A stretch of DNA of 64,000 bases from Delftia acidovorans (GTDB taxonomy: Bacteria; Pseudomonadota; Gammaproteobacteria; Burkholderiales; Burkholderiaceae_C): the NCBI GenBank assembly GCA_031286585.1, contig JAITUC010000038.1:434001-498000 (forward strand), given 5' to 3'. The position numbers were made by a program, and so were the translations under genes. The stretch's first letter is position 1; the number at the start of each line of letters is the position of its first letter. Positions 1-8,736 of the stretch are shown here, piece after piece. The notes beneath the pieces are model-generated. The model was given only the letters and a program-made list of their open reading frames with translations. It searched no databases and was not told where the DNA came from.

Positions 1-580
1 TGATGACGCCCGTGGTGGTGGGCGTGAAATCCACCGTGCAGGCAATGCTGCCGCCGGATGCCAGGGGCGAGCCCGTGGGCACGCTGGGTGAGCAGGACGT
101 GGTCGCCCCGGCAGGTACGCCGGAGATCACGCACGACGCCGCCGTGGCCGGATTGGGTCCGGCATTGGTGCAACTGAAGCTGCCGGTCACCGGCACGCCC
201 ACCGTCATGGTCATGGGAAGCGTGACGGCGGTGGCCTGCATGTCGGCCCTCTCGACGGGGCTGTAGGGACGCGAGGTCGTATTGTTGGCTGCCACCGGGT
301 CCGGCGTGCCGCTGCGGGCGGTGACCAGGGCCGTGAATGCCCCGCCTGTCGTGGGCGTGAAGTCCACCGTGCAGGCAATGCTGGCGCCCGAAGCCAGCGG
401 CGATCCCGTCGGAACGCTGGGCGTACAGGAGACCGAAGCCCCAGCAGGCAGGCCAGAAATGGCACACGAGGCTGCCGTGGCAGGACTGGGCCCCGCATTG
501 GCGCAGCTGAAACTGCCGGACACGGGCGTGCCCACCGCCATGGAGGCGGGCAAGGTCAGTCCCGTCGCCTGCATGTCGGC
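1..580 (-). repeat. In-gene tandem repeat, 333-bp unit
   Basis: Two consecutive copies of a 333-bp (111-codon) module of the DUF11-like protein: a complete unit at 248-580 and a second, cut by the window edge, at 1-247. Both begin with the codons for ADMQAT and share the GSFSC, NAGP and SGxPAG segments, with scattered substitutions, so the copies are diverged rather than freshly duplicated. Confidence 0.85.
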
Positions 581-1819
581 CGCTGGCGCAACGGCCAGCA
601 CGGCTGGGGTGGCGGGCTGGTTCAGGCCGATCAGGGTGAGATTGGCGGGCCCGTTGGTGAAGCTGCCTGTCGCAGTCGCCCGGACGTCGAGGCTCACCTC
701 GCAAAAGGCCGCACCTTGGGCCAGGTCCCCGTTGGACACGGTCACGGTACTGCCGCCTGCGGCAGCCTGCACGACCGTGCCAGGACAGGTCGTGCTGGCA
801 TTGCCTTCGACGACCAGCCCGGCAGGCAGGCTGTCGGTAAGCGACCAGCCCTGCTTGCGCAGCCGGTCCGTCGTATTGGTGATGGTCATCGTCAGCCGGG
901 TGACCTGCCCGAGGTTGATGCTGGCTGGCGAGAACGCCTTGTCCAGCTGCGGCGTCACATCGATGATCTGCGCATTGTCGATCGCCGAATCATTGCCGTT
1001 CGAGGCAGTCTGGTCGTTGTGAAGGATGAAGCCCACCGAAGTCCCGCTGAAAAGCAGCGCGCCAGGAGAGGTCACGGTCTGGGCCATGGCGGGCTTGACG
1101 CTCGCCAAGCCAACGGCTGTCGTGTTGAACGAAGTGCCACCTGTACAGGCATCGACGGCGGTCGTGGAGATCGGCAGCTCCGCGCCAACGTCATTGACCA
1201 GGGAAAAGCGCAACAGCGGGTGAGCATAGCCTTGTGTACAAAAGGTTGCCACCACGTCGGCACGGGCCGTCAGAAATCTGCTGCTGGTACTCTGGCGTAT
1301 GTTGGTGGCTGTGCGAAAGGCAATGGCGCCAGCAGGAAAAATCGCTGACGATGTCAGCATCGCCATGACGTGATTGTTGCGTGCAGCCGCCGCCGCCTGT
1401 CCACGGTATCGGCCCGCAACTTCGGCCATTTGCTGCAGGCTGTTCCAGTTGCCTTGGGTACTGCAGGCCGTGATCATCGCCGTCGAATTCGGGTCCTGAC
1501 TGAATGACGTGACGATGCCGTTGCACTGATTGGCGCTCATCCGGTACAGAGGGTCAGCGGTATACATCTGACCTGCAGGATTCGCGCCCTTGTAGTGCAG
1601 AAGGTCCAATCCCTCCGTGGTGATGGCAGGATTCTGCGGATTCTCGAAGTCTTCGCTCCAGAGTATGACCGGCGCTGCCGGAGTCCCCGGGGCAGCGAGT
1701 GCCACTTGGCCCCAAAGGGCTGGCGCAAGCAAAGCGCCAACAAGCGACTTCCACAGGAGGCAGGCCGCAGGCCGCAGCCTGCGCCTGTCCGCCCCCACAA
1801 TCAGGCTTTCTATCTTCAT
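1..1819 (-). CDS. Secreted protein with DUF11-like tandem repeats (5' part, runs off window)
   Basis: Partial at its C-terminus; about 606 codons are present. The start ATG at 1819 follows a strong GGGAGGGAG ribosome site. Residues 1-43 form a signal peptide (long basic N-region, hydrophobic core, ALA-A cleavage). A domain of about 250 residues follows (starting VILWSEDFENPQNP, containing several Cys), then a DUF11-type segment (KAFSPASINLGQVTRLTMTI) and tandem modules of 111 residues beginning ADMQAT and carrying a paired-Cys pattern (GSFSC, TAASC, SIACTVDFTP). Such proteins are usually surface-exposed or secreted structural or adhesive proteins; its function here is unknown. It has its own AT-rich promoter region upstream and no operon partner inside the window. 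Confidence 0.85.
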   Translation of the reverse strand, partial: MKIESLIVGADRRRLRPAACLLWKSLVGALLAPALWGQVALAAPGTPAAPVILWSEDFENPQNPAITTEGLDLLHYKGANPAGQMYTADPLYRMSANQCNGIVTSFSQDPNSTAMITACSTQGNWNSLQQMAEVAGRYRGQAAAAARNNHVMAMLTSSAIFPAGAIAFRTATNIRQSTSSRFLTARADVVATFCTQGYAHPLLRFSLVNDVGAELPISTTAVDACTGGTSFNTTAVGLASVKPAMAQTVTSPGALLFSGTSVGFILHNDQTASNGNDSAIDNAQIIDVTPQLDKAFSPASINLGQVTRLTMTITNTTDRLRKQGWSLTDSLPAGLVVEGNASTTCPGTVVQAAAGGSTVTVSNGDLAQGAAFCEVSLDVRATATGSFTNGPANLTLIGLNQPATPAVLAVAPAADMQATGLTLPASMAVGTPVSGSFSCANAGPSPATAASCAISGLPAGASVSCTPSVPTGSPLASGASIACTVDFTPTTGGAFTALVTARSGTPDPVAANNTTSRPYSPVERADMQATAVTLPMTMTVGVPVTGSFSCTNAGPNPATAASCVISGVPAGATTSCSPSVPTGSPLASGGSIACTVDFTPTTTGVI

Positions 1820-1931
1820 GACGATGCTCCCTCCCAAGCGCTGTGCTTTCGGAGGCCCGCCATGCTGTCAGGACCTGTGCTTTACATTCCTATGCAAGCA
1901 TCCTGGGACCTCCATGCTCCCGAGATGCGAA

Positions 1932-1962
1932 TATATAGAGAAAAACTATTCGAATTTGTCAA
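1932..1962 (-). promoter_or_regulatory. Candidate sigma-70 promoter of the DUF11-like gene
   Basis: On the minus strand a perfect TTGACA (-35, 1957-1962) lies 19 bp upstream of TATATA (-10, 1932-1937) in a markedly AT-rich stretch between the SSS transporter stop and the DUF11-like gene start. The spacing is slightly long, so the exact -10 is uncertain. Confidence 0.45.
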
Positions 1963-1995
1963 CGATTGTCCAAACAAATAACCCCATGAGGGCAG

Positions 1996-3444
1996 TCAGC
2001 TTTCGGCGCTGAATTCAAGTATGTCTTCGCTGCGATTGGCCAGCCACTGCGGCACCAGCGATCCGGCCACCATGCCCGTCACTGCTGCCAGCAGACCCGC
2101 CAATTGCTGCGGGAATGCCTTGTGCAAAGCAGGGGTGGCCATGAAGACTACCCACACGCCAATGCCCAGCACCACGGCGAAAACAGCTCCCTGCGTGGTG
2201 GCACGCTTCCAGTACAGGCCGAAGACCAGGGGCACGAAGGCACCGACCAGCGGGACCTGGTAGGCACTGGAAACCAGCTCATAGATGGGCGTGCCTTCCA
2301 TGCGGATCGAATAGGCGAGCACGCAGACACTGAACACCAGCACGCTGATGCGCATGGCCAGCAGCATCTCGCGGTCACTGGCCTGGGTTCTGAACTGACG
2401 CCAGATGTTCTCGGTGAAGGTCACGCTGGGCGCCAGCAGCGTGGCCGAGGCGCAGGACTTGATGGCCGACAGCAAAGCGCCAAAGAACAGCACCTGCATG
2501 ACGAAGGGCATCTTGTCCATGACCAGGGTGGGCAGCACCTTCTGCGGATCCTGCTTGAGCAGCTCCGCCGTCTCGCCGGGCATGATGATCAGCGCGCTGG
2601 TCACGAGGAACATGGGCACGAAGGCGAAGAAGATATAGGCCGAGCCGCCGATGACGGTACCGCGCGTGGCGGCCTTCTCGCTGTTGGCCGACATCACGCG
2701 CTGGAACACGTCCTGCTGGGGGATGGAGCCCAGCATCATGGTGATGGCCGCGCCAAAGAAGAAGAGGATTTCATGCCAGCTGGGCTCGGGCCAGAACTGG
2801 AACAGATCGCGGCTCACGGCCAGGTCGATGACCTTGCCGGCGCCGCCAGCCATGTCGCTGGCAAACCAGGCCAGCACCACCAGGCCGACGACCAGGATGA
2901 TCATCTGCAGGAAGTCCGTCACCGCCACCGACCACATGCCGCCGAACAGCGTATAGGCCAGGATGGACACCACGCCGATGGCCATGCCCATGGGAATGCT
3001 GACCATGCCGCCCGACAGCAGGTTGAACACCAGGCCCAGGGCCGTGACCTGGGCCGAGACCCAGCCCAGGTAGCTGAGCATGATGATCAGCGAGCAGACG
3101 ATCTCGATGGACCGGCCATAGCGGTGGCGATAGTAGTCGCTGATGGTCAGCAGCGTCATGCGGTAGAGCTTGCCTGCGAAGAACAGGCCCACCAGGATCA
3201 GGCACATGCCCGCGCCGAACGGGTCTTCGACCACGCCGCGCAGGCCGCCCTCGATGAACTTGGCGGGTACGCCGAGCACGATCTCCGAGCCGAACCACGT
3301 GGCAAACGTGGTGGTGATGATCATGTACATGGGCAGATGGCGCCCGGCAATTGCGAAGTCGGCCGTGTTCTTGACCCGCCTGGCCGCCCACAGGCCGATG
3401 GCGATGGTCACGAACAGGTAGGCGATCACCATAGAGAGCAGCAC
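1996..3444 (-). CDS. Sodium:solute symporter (SSS) family transporter
   Basis: 482-residue integral membrane protein of the SSS family, with about 13 predicted hydrophobic segments spread over the whole length. The N-terminal half carries family-typical stretches (NTADFAIAGRHLP near residues 26-38, TFATWFGSEIVLG, SDYYRHRYG) and the IPQQDVFQRVMSA loop. It is expected to import a small organic solute with Na+ across the inner membrane. The substrate cannot be read from sequence; the panF/putP/acetate-type branches all remain possible. It lies 58 bp downstream of ubiB, on the same strand. Confidence 0.85.
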   Translation of the reverse strand: MLLSMVIAYLFVTIAIGLWAARRVKNTADFAIAGRHLPMYMIITTTFATWFGSEIVLGVPAKFIEGGLRGVVEDPFGAGMCLILVGLFFAGKLYRMTLLTISDYYRHRYGRSIEIVCSLIIMLSYLGWVSAQVTALGLVFNLLSGGMVSIPMGMAIGVVSILAYTLFGGMWSVAVTDFLQMIILVVGLVVLAWFASDMAGGAGKVIDLAVSRDLFQFWPEPSWHEILFFFGAAITMMLGSIPQQDVFQRVMSANSEKAATRGTVIGGSAYIFFAFVPMFLVTSALIIMPGETAELLKQDPQKVLPTLVMDKMPFVMQVLFFGALLSAIKSCASATLLAPSVTFTENIWRQFRTQASDREMLLAMRISVLVFSVCVLAYSIRMEGTPIYELVSSAYQVPLVGAFVPLVFGLYWKRATTQGAVFAVVLGIGVWVVFMATPALHKAFPQQLAGLLAAVTGMVAGSLVPQWLANRSEDILEFSAES

Positions 3445-3502
3445 GCTGGCACTCCTGTTTCAAAGTGGGAAAAGGGAGAGGTCCGGAAACCCGTCAGTGT
3501 TC

Positions 3503-5068
3503 TCAGTACCAGCGCAGCCGCACCACCAGTTGCAGCAGGATCAGCGCGATGACAAAGCCGATGCCCGCGCTGACGATGGCCTGCAACAGGCGGTTGGTGA
3601 GCTTTTGCTGCTGCAGCAGCTCCTTGAGCAGTTCGTCGTGCTCGCCGGAATTGCGCGTGAGCCGGCGATGGATCAGGCGCGGCAGCTCGGGGATGAGCTT
3701 GGCATAGCGCGGCGCCTCGGCCTGCAGCTCGCGCCACAGCCTCTGCGGGCCCATCTGGTCCAGCATCCATTTTTCGAGGAAAGGCTTGGCCGTGCTCCAC
3801 AGGTCCAGATTGGGGTCCAGCTGGCGTCCCAGGCCTTCGATGTTGAGCAGCGTCTTTTGCAGCAGAACCAGTTGCGGCTGGATCTCGACGTGAAAGCGGC
3901 GCGAGGTCTGGAACAGGCGCATCAGCACCATGCCCAGCGAAATCTCGGCCAGCGGGCGGTCGAAATACGGCTCGCAGACGGCGCGGATGGCGGCCTCCAG
4001 CTCGTCCACCCGCGTGCTCGGCGGCACCCAGCCACTTTCGATGTGCAGCTCGGCCACGCGCTTGTAGTCACGGCGGAAGAAGGCCGTGAAGTTCTGCGCC
4101 AGGTACTCCTTGTCGTACTCGGTCAGCGTGCCGACGATGCCGAAGTCCAGCGAGATATAGCGCCCGAAGGTTTCGGGCTCCAGGCTGACCATGATGTTGC
4201 CCGGGTGCATGTCGGCGTGGAAGAAGCCGTCGCGAAAGACCTGGGTGAAGAAGATGGTCACGCCGTCGCGTGCCAGCTTGGGGATGTCCACGCCGGCTTC
4301 GCGCAGGCGCTCGACCTGGCTGATGGGCACGCCGGTCATGCGCTGCATGACCATCACGTCGTTGCGGCAGTAGTCCCAATACACCTCGGGGATCAGCACC
4401 AGGTCCAGCCCCTCCATGTTGCGGCGCAGCTGCGCGGCGTTGGAGGCTTCGCGGATCAGGTCCAGCTCGTCATGCAGGTAGTTGTCGAACTCGGCCACGA
4501 CCTGGCGGGGCTTGAGGCGCTTGCCGTCTGCCGACAGGCGCTCGACCCAGCGCGCCATCATGTGCATCAGCGCCAGGTCCTTGTCGATCACGGTCTTCAT
4601 GCCTGGACGCAGCACCTTGACGGCCACGTCGCGCTGCACGCCGTTGCGGTCGCTGATCACGGCAAAGTGCACCTGGGCGATGGAGGCACTGGCCACCGGC
4701 TCGCGCTCGAAGCTCACGAAGACCTGGTCCAGCTTCTTGCGGAAGGCGCGCTCGATGGTGTCCACCGCAATCTGCGAATCGAAGGGCGGCACGCGGTCCT
4801 GCAGCCGGGCCAGTTCCTCGGCCACGTCGGGCGGCATCAGGTCGCTGCGCGTGGACAGCACCTGGCCGAATTTCACGAAGATGGGTCCCAGCTCCTCCAG
4901 GGCCTCGCGCAGGCGCTGCCCGCGCGGCTTGTCCAGCCGCCGGCCCAGCGTGAGCACCGCGCGTGCGCGGCGCATCCAGGGATGCTCGAAGCTCGACAGC
5001 ACCAGCTCGTCGAGTCCGTAGCGGAACACCACCCAGAGGATGGTCAGCCCGCGAAGAAACCGGCTCAT
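3503..5068 (-). CDS. ubiB: Ubiquinone biosynthesis atypical kinase UbiB
   Basis: 521-residue member of the ABC1/ADCK/UbiB atypical kinase family, needed for aerobic coenzyme Q synthesis and thought to act as an ATPase in the Ubi complex. The KxGQ signature (VKFGQ, about 65-69) and the following [12 protein letters not shown] segment are visible. The kinase core has HADMHPGN and SLDFGIVG, and two hydrophobic segments close the C-terminus (membrane anchor, about 495-521). The ATG at 5068 (MSRFLRGL) is preferred over longer in-frame starts because it overlaps the ubiJ stop by 4 bp (ATGA), indicating translational coupling. Confidence 0.95.
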   Translation of the reverse strand: MSRFLRGLTILWVVFRYGLDELVLSSFEHPWMRRARAVLTLGRRLDKPRGQRLREALEELGPIFVKFGQVLSTRSDLMPPDVAEELARLQDRVPPFDSQIAVDTIERAFRKKLDQVFVSFEREPVASASIAQVHFAVISDRNGVQRDVAVKVLRPGMKTVIDKDLALMHMMARWVERLSADGKRLKPRQVVAEFDNYLHDELDLIREASNAAQLRRNMEGLDLVLIPEVYWDYCRNDVMVMQRMTGVPISQVERLREAGVDIPKLARDGVTIFFTQVFRDGFFHADMHPGNIMVSLEPETFGRYISLDFGIVGTLTEYDKEYLAQNFTAFFRRDYKRVAELHIESGWVPPSTRVDELEAAIRAVCEPYFDRPLAEISLGMVLMRLFQTSRRFHVEIQPQLVLLQKTLLNIEGLGRQLDPNLDLWSTAKPFLEKWMLDQMGPQRLWRELQAEAPRYAKLIPELPRLIHRRLTRNSGEHDELLKELLQQQKLTNRLLQAIVSAGIGFVIALILLQLVVRLRWY

Positions 5069-5703
5069 GGCTTGTCGTTCTCGAAACCGGGCAGGGATAC
5101 CACGGGGGAACCAACGGGCGCGCTGGCGGGCGCTGCCGCACGTGCGGCCTCGGGAGCGGGAGCATCGGCAACGGGCTTGCCGGCCATGCGGGCTCCCACG
5201 AACTGGCGCAGCGCCTGGGCGGCGCTGCGCGCGACCTTGGCCACGGTGTGCGCGGGCGCATCGCCGATGATGCGGGCCAGGTCTTCCTCCACGTCCCATT
5301 CGACATGGTCCACCAGCCAGTTGATGTCGGCGGCCAGTTGCACGTCGCCTTCGATGCGGATGGAGGGCTTGTCGCCGCGCAGGGCCACCTGGGCCAGGGC
5401 CAGCGGGGAGGTCTCGGTGACTTCAAGCAGCAGGTCGGGCTGAGCGCCTTCGGGCGCCACGTTGAACAGGCCGGCGGGCGTGATCTGCAGGGCCATGGAG
5501 TAGCCGCGCCACTGCACGCGCGCCACGCGGCCCTTTTGCCGCACGAGGCGCTCCATCGCCTCTTTCTCCTGCATCAGCACATGGTTGAGGAACAGCACGA
5601 GGCGCTGATGCACCTCGCTGACCAGCCATTGCGGCGGTTGCGGACCGGCCATCACGCGTTCCATGAGACCGTTCAGAAAAGAAAAAGGGGACTGTGTTGC
5701 CAT
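5065..5703 (-). CDS. ubiJ: Ubiquinone biosynthesis accessory factor UbiJ (SCP2 domain)
   Basis: 212 residues with an SCP2-like sterol-carrier fold in the N-terminal two thirds ([49 protein letters not shown] split across two strands/helices) and an Ala/Pro-rich tail. UbiJ partners UbiK and organises the soluble Ubi metabolon by binding hydrophobic ubiquinone intermediates. Its stop overlaps the ubiB start by 4 bp, as expected for a ubi operon. It is identified mainly from the SCP2-type sequence and its position next to ubiB. Confidence 0.9.
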   Translation of the reverse strand: MATQSPFSFLNGLMERVMAGPQPPQWLVSEVHQRLVLFLNHVLMQEKEAMERLVRQKGRVARVQWRGYSMALQITPAGLFNVAPEGAQPDLLLEVTETSPLALAQVALRGDKPSIRIEGDVQLAADINWLVDHVEWDVEEDLARIIGDAPAHTVAKVARSAAQALRQFVGARMAGKPVADAPAPEAARAAAPASAPVGSPVVSLPGFENDKP

Positions 5704-5821
5704 AGTCCCCGATTATTCCCGAAGTGAGAAGATGCAGCCGGCGCAAATCCGGTCGAGACAAGTGGCCAGCCCGTGGCGTGGCCCCCTGTCGCATCCCTGG
5801 CTTGTGCCGGTCCTCTGCTAA

Positions 5822-6838
5822 TTACTGCAGTGCCTGGACGCCGGCGACCAGCCAGCCGCTGCTGCCGCTCTTGGGCTTGGTCATGTTCCAGACCTCGCGG
5901 AAGGGCGTGGGGCCTGCCGAGGCGTCCTCGCGGATCATTCCGGAGAATTCCACGCTGGCCATGTAGTCATTGCCCAGATCCTCGATACCCAGCAACTGGG
6001 CATCGATCATGACCACGTCGGTCTGGTTGGGCTGACCAGGGCGCTGCACCTCGCGCTCGCTGAGCTGACCACGGATCTCGGTCAGCATCTCGTCGGTCAT
6101 CATGGCGCGCAGCGATGCGATGTCCGAGCGGTCCCATGCCGATTGCAGCGTGACGAAGTTGCGCTTGGCGGCCGTCAGGAAGCCTTCGGTATCGAAGCCT
6201 TCAGGCACACCCCAGTTCTGCGAACCGGCCAGGGCAGAGCCGATCTGCACGCCGGAACCCGAGGCCAAGGGGGCCGGCTGGTGGTTCTGCTCCCAGGGAC
6301 GGGCCGAGGCGTCGTTGCCGACCTTCTCGGGGTTGTACTGGCGTGCCAGCGGTGCGCTGTCCACATTGCCCCCCATGTTGCCCGCGCCCGCAGGGGCCGC
6401 GTTCTGGAAGGCGAAGGGGCTGGGCGATGCCTGCTGTGCGCCGGCCGCTGCACGGCGCGAGCGCATGACCATGCCCACGACGACCATGATGACCAGGGCC
6501 AGCAGGGCGATCAGCAGGAACTGGCCGAAGGCGGCGCCCAGGCCCAGCGAGTGGGCCAGCCATGCCAGACCCAGGCCGGCGGCCAGGCCGCCGAGCATGG
6601 CGCCCCAGGGCTTCTTGGCCGGAGCGGCCGCAGGCGGCGTCGCAGGCTTGCCCGCAGCGTTCTGTGTGGCGGCATTCTGCGGCGGCGTGTTCTGTGCCGG
6701 CGCGCGCGCAGCTTCACGCTGCGTCACATTGCTCGACTGCTTGCCCACCGATCCGCCACCGCCCAGGCGCTTGGCGTCGGCCGTGCCGTGGACCACCACC
6801 AGCATCGCGACCAAGACCATAGACCATAGCTTTTTCAT
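5822..6838 (-). CDS. Tim44-domain membrane protein
   Basis: 338 residues. An N-terminal signal/anchor segment (MKKLWSMVLVAMLVVVHGTADA) is followed by an Ala/Pro/Gln-rich low-complexity region containing the RLGGGGSVG motif typical of bacterial Tim44-like proteins. Two hydrophobic segments follow at about 85-125 (WGAMLGGLAAGLGLAW and an LLIALLALVIMVVVGM stretch), then a soluble C-terminal Tim44/Mba1-like domain (about 205-338, ending SSGWLVAGVQALQ). It sits between ubiE and ubiJ in the same orientation. The role is unknown; its recurrent position near ubi genes suggests a membrane-associated accessory function, but this is inference. Confidence 0.85.
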   Translation of the reverse strand: MKKLWSMVLVAMLVVVHGTADAKRLGGGGSVGKQSSNVTQREAARAPAQNTPPQNAATQNAAGKPATPPAAAPAKKPWGAMLGGLAAGLGLAWLAHSLGLGAAFGQFLLIALLALVIMVVVGMVMRSRRAAAGAQQASPSPFAFQNAAPAGAGNMGGNVDSAPLARQYNPEKVGNDASARPWEQNHQPAPLASGSGVQIGSALAGSQNWGVPEGFDTEGFLTAAKRNFVTLQSAWDRSDIASLRAMMTDEMLTEIRGQLSEREVQRPGQPNQTDVVMIDAQLLGIEDLGNDYMASVEFSGMIREDASAGPTPFREVWNMTKPKSGSSGWLVAGVQALQ

Positions 6839-6891
6839 GTCATCTCCTCGAATAATCGTGTTGCCGTCACCTCACCGAACGCCTCACGCGC

Positions 6892-7623
6892 TCAGCACTT
6901 GATTCCCACATGCAGGGCCGCAATGCCCCCCGTCATGTTGTGATAGTCCACATGGCCGAAGCCGCATTCCTGCATCAGGCGCTTGAGTTCTTCCTGGCCG
7001 GGGTGCATGCGGATGGACTCGGCCAGATAGCGGTAGCTGGCGTCATCGCCCGCCACGAGCTTGCCCATGGCCGGAAGAATCTTGAAGGAGTACCAGTCGT
7101 AGGCTTTCTCCAGGGGCTTGGCCACCTTGGAGAACTCCAGCACCAGCAGCTTGCCGCCGGGGCGCAGGACACGGTTCATTTCCTTGAGCGCCACATCCTT
7201 GTGGGTCATGTTGCGCAGGCCGAAGGCCACACTGACCAGATCGAAATGGTTGTCGGGAAACGGCAGGGCTTCTGCATCGCAGACCATGGTGGGCAGGATG
7301 ACGCCCTTGTCGATCAGGCGGTCGCGGCCCACGCGCAGCATGGCTTCGTTGATATCGGTGTGCACCACCTGGCCGGTGGAGCCGACCTTCTTGGCGAAGG
7401 CCAGGGCCAGATCGCCCGTGCCACCCGCGATGTCCAGCGCCTTGTCGCCTTCCTTGAGGTTGGCCACCATCACCGTATAGGCCTTCCAGGCACGGTGCAG
7501 ACCACCCGACATCAGGTCGTTCATGACGTCGTAGCGCGAAGCGACCGAGTCGAACACGCCGCGCACGCGGCTGGCCTTCTCGCGCTCGTCCACCGACTGG
7601 AATCCGAAATGTGTGGTGCTCAT
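6892..7623 (-). CDS. ubiE: Ubiquinone/menaquinone C-methyltransferase UbiE
   Basis: 243-residue class I SAM-dependent methyltransferase adding the C-methyl group to the quinone ring in ubiquinone synthesis. Features seen: [19 protein letters not shown] (UbiE signature 1, about 23-41), the SAM-binding loop [10 protein letters not shown] (about 63-72), [12 protein letters not shown], and the [12 protein letters not shown]-terminus. The ATG at 7623 (MSTTHFGF) matches the usual UbiE N-terminus; a longer in-frame start adds 19 unlike residues and is rejected. Same orientation as the Tim44-domain and ubiJ-ubiB genes, so probably part of a quinone cluster. Confidence 0.95.
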   Translation of the reverse strand: MSTTHFGFQSVDEREKASRVRGVFDSVASRYDVMNDLMSGGLHRAWKAYTVMVANLKEGDKALDIAGGTGDLALAFAKKVGSTGQVVHTDINEAMLRVGRDRLIDKGVILPTMVCDAEALPFPDNHFDLVSVAFGLRNMTHKDVALKEMNRVLRPGGKLLVLEFSKVAKPLEKAYDWYSFKILPAMGKLVAGDDASYRYLAESIRMHPGQEELKRLMQECGFGHVDYHNMTGGIAALHVGIKC

Positions 7624-7714
7624 AACAACGATGCTAAGCAAGCAGTAGTAATGCGTACAGCGACAACCCCGTGTGGCCACGGGCTTTGCCGGGCAAGGGT
7701 TATCAAGAACAAAC

Positions 7715-7749
7715 AGCTTGAAATGCCTTCAAACAAAGACTTTCAAGCT
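7715..7749. repeat. 9-bp inverted repeat in an AT-rich intergenic patch
   Basis: AGCTTGAAA at 7715-7723 and TTTCAAGCT at 7741-7749 form a perfect 9-bp inverted repeat with a 17-bp spacer, followed by an A/T-only tract. It lies in the 227-bp gap between the DUF971 stop and ubiE start. It could be a terminator of the DUF971/HIT transcript, a regulator site for ubiE, or a dispersed genomic repeat; sequence alone does not decide. Confidence 0.4.
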
Positions 7750-7850
7750 ATTTTAAATATAGCACCACCCCCAATAACCCTGTGCCGTACAGAGGTCCGG
7801 AATGTGGTGCGAGGAGAACGGCGCCATGCAGCGCGCGCCCGTGCGCGGCG

Positions 7851-8270
7851 TCAGTGGCTGCCGCAGCCGTGTCCGCCGCCAGCCTTGCCGGGCATGGGCG
7901 TGTCGCGGTCCATGCCGGACTGCTGCAGCCGGTCCAGGTACTGCGCCCAGAACTCGTCCTGGCGGCGGCCCAGTTCGTAGAGGTACTCCCAGGTGTACAG
8001 GCCGCTTTCATGGCCGTCGCTGAAGAAGGGCTTGATGGCGTAGTTGCCCACGGGCTCGATGGCCGTGATGGCCACCTCGCGCTTGCCCGTCTGCAGCACT
8101 TCCTGGCCCGGGCCGTGGCCCTGGACTTCGGCCGAGGGCGAGTACACGCGCAGCAGCTCGAAGGGGATGCGAAAGCTCGCGCCGTCGGAGTAGGCGACTT
8201 CCAGCACGCGCGATGCGCCGTGCACGGTCAGGGCTTCGGGGGTCGGGGTATCGGGGGTCAGGCCGGCCAT
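7851..8270 (-). CDS. DUF971 / GBBH-like N-terminal domain protein
   Basis: 139 residues, mostly the small beta-rich DUF971 domain, also called the gamma-butyrobetaine hydroxylase-like N-terminal domain (LEVAYSDGASFRIPFELLRVYSP, VGNYAIKPFFSDGHESGLYTW, a Trp/Tyr-rich zinc-site-like core). The tail is Gly/His/Cys-rich (GGGHGCGSH), possibly metal binding. Start taken at ATG 8270, which has GGAG upstream; a longer form from 8312 would overlap the HIT gene more. It follows the HIT-family gene directly, on the same strand. The molecular role of stand-alone DUF971 proteins is not established; a link to Fe-S metabolism has been suggested for the family. Confidence 0.85.
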   Translation of the reverse strand: MAGLTPDTPTPEALTVHGASRVLEVAYSDGASFRIPFELLRVYSPSAEVQGHGPGQEVLQTGKREVAITAIEPVGNYAIKPFFSDGHESGLYTWEYLYELGRRQDEFWAQYLDRLQQSGMDRDTPMPGKAGGGHGCGSH

Positions 8271-8280
8271 GCGGTGCTCC

Positions 8281-8736
8281 TCATTCAGTGGCTGGATGCT
8301 GCTGCCAGGCATCGAGTGCCTGGGCCAGCGCCGTGTCTATGGCTGGCAAGCGCGCTGCCACCTCGGCCTCGCGCTCGCCATTGCGCGGGCGCTGGGCCGG
8401 TGCCCAGACCGCGCCCGGGAAATGGCTGTCCCAGTCAAAGCGCGCAATCACATGCCAGTGCAGGTGCGGCACCATGTTGCCCAGCGCCGCCAGGTTGATC
8501 TTGGCCGGCGCAAGGTGCTCACGCAAAACGCGCTCGACCACGGCCACGGCATCCATGCAGTGCTGGCGGTCGGCGGCATCCAGGTCGGAGAACTCGGCCG
8601 CATGCGCATTCCAGACCACGCGGTAGAAGGCCGGAAAGCCTTCTTCCTGCGCGCGGATCACGCGCAGGTGCAGGCCGCGCCAGACAGGCAGGCCGCCCTC
8701 TTCGGCGCACAGGGGGCAGGTTGCAGCCGTAGCCAT
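8281..8736 (-). CDS. HIT family protein (histidine triad hydrolase)
   Basis: About 151 residues with the histidine triad HLHWHVIAR (about 92-100) and the FPAFYRVVWNAH segment; an N-terminal CPLC pair may bind zinc. HIT proteins hydrolyse or transfer nucleotides (AMP-lysine, dinucleoside polyphosphates); the exact substrate is unknown. The ATG at 8736 overlaps the stop of the upstream oxidoreductase as TGATG, so the two are probably translationally coupled; a GTG one codon earlier (8739) is the alternative. Followed by the DUF971 gene. Confidence 0.9.
   Translation of the reverse strand: MATAATCPLCAEEGGLPVWRGLHLRVIRAQEEGFPAFYRVVWNAHAAEFSDLDAADRQHCMDAVAVVERVLREHLAPAKINLAALGNMVPHLHWHVIARFDWDSHFPGAVWAPAQRPRNGEREAEVAARLPAIDTALAQALDAWQQHPATE

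Noticed and set aside
2104-3552. 482-codon plus-strand open frame opposite the SSS transporter
   Set aside because: His/Gln/Asp-rich, no domain; a shadow of the GC-rich minus-strand transporter gene.
5684-5709. GGGGACT...AGTCCCC hairpin around the ubiJ start
   Set aside because: No T-run and it spans the start codon; considered chance pairing, though an effect on translation cannot be excluded.
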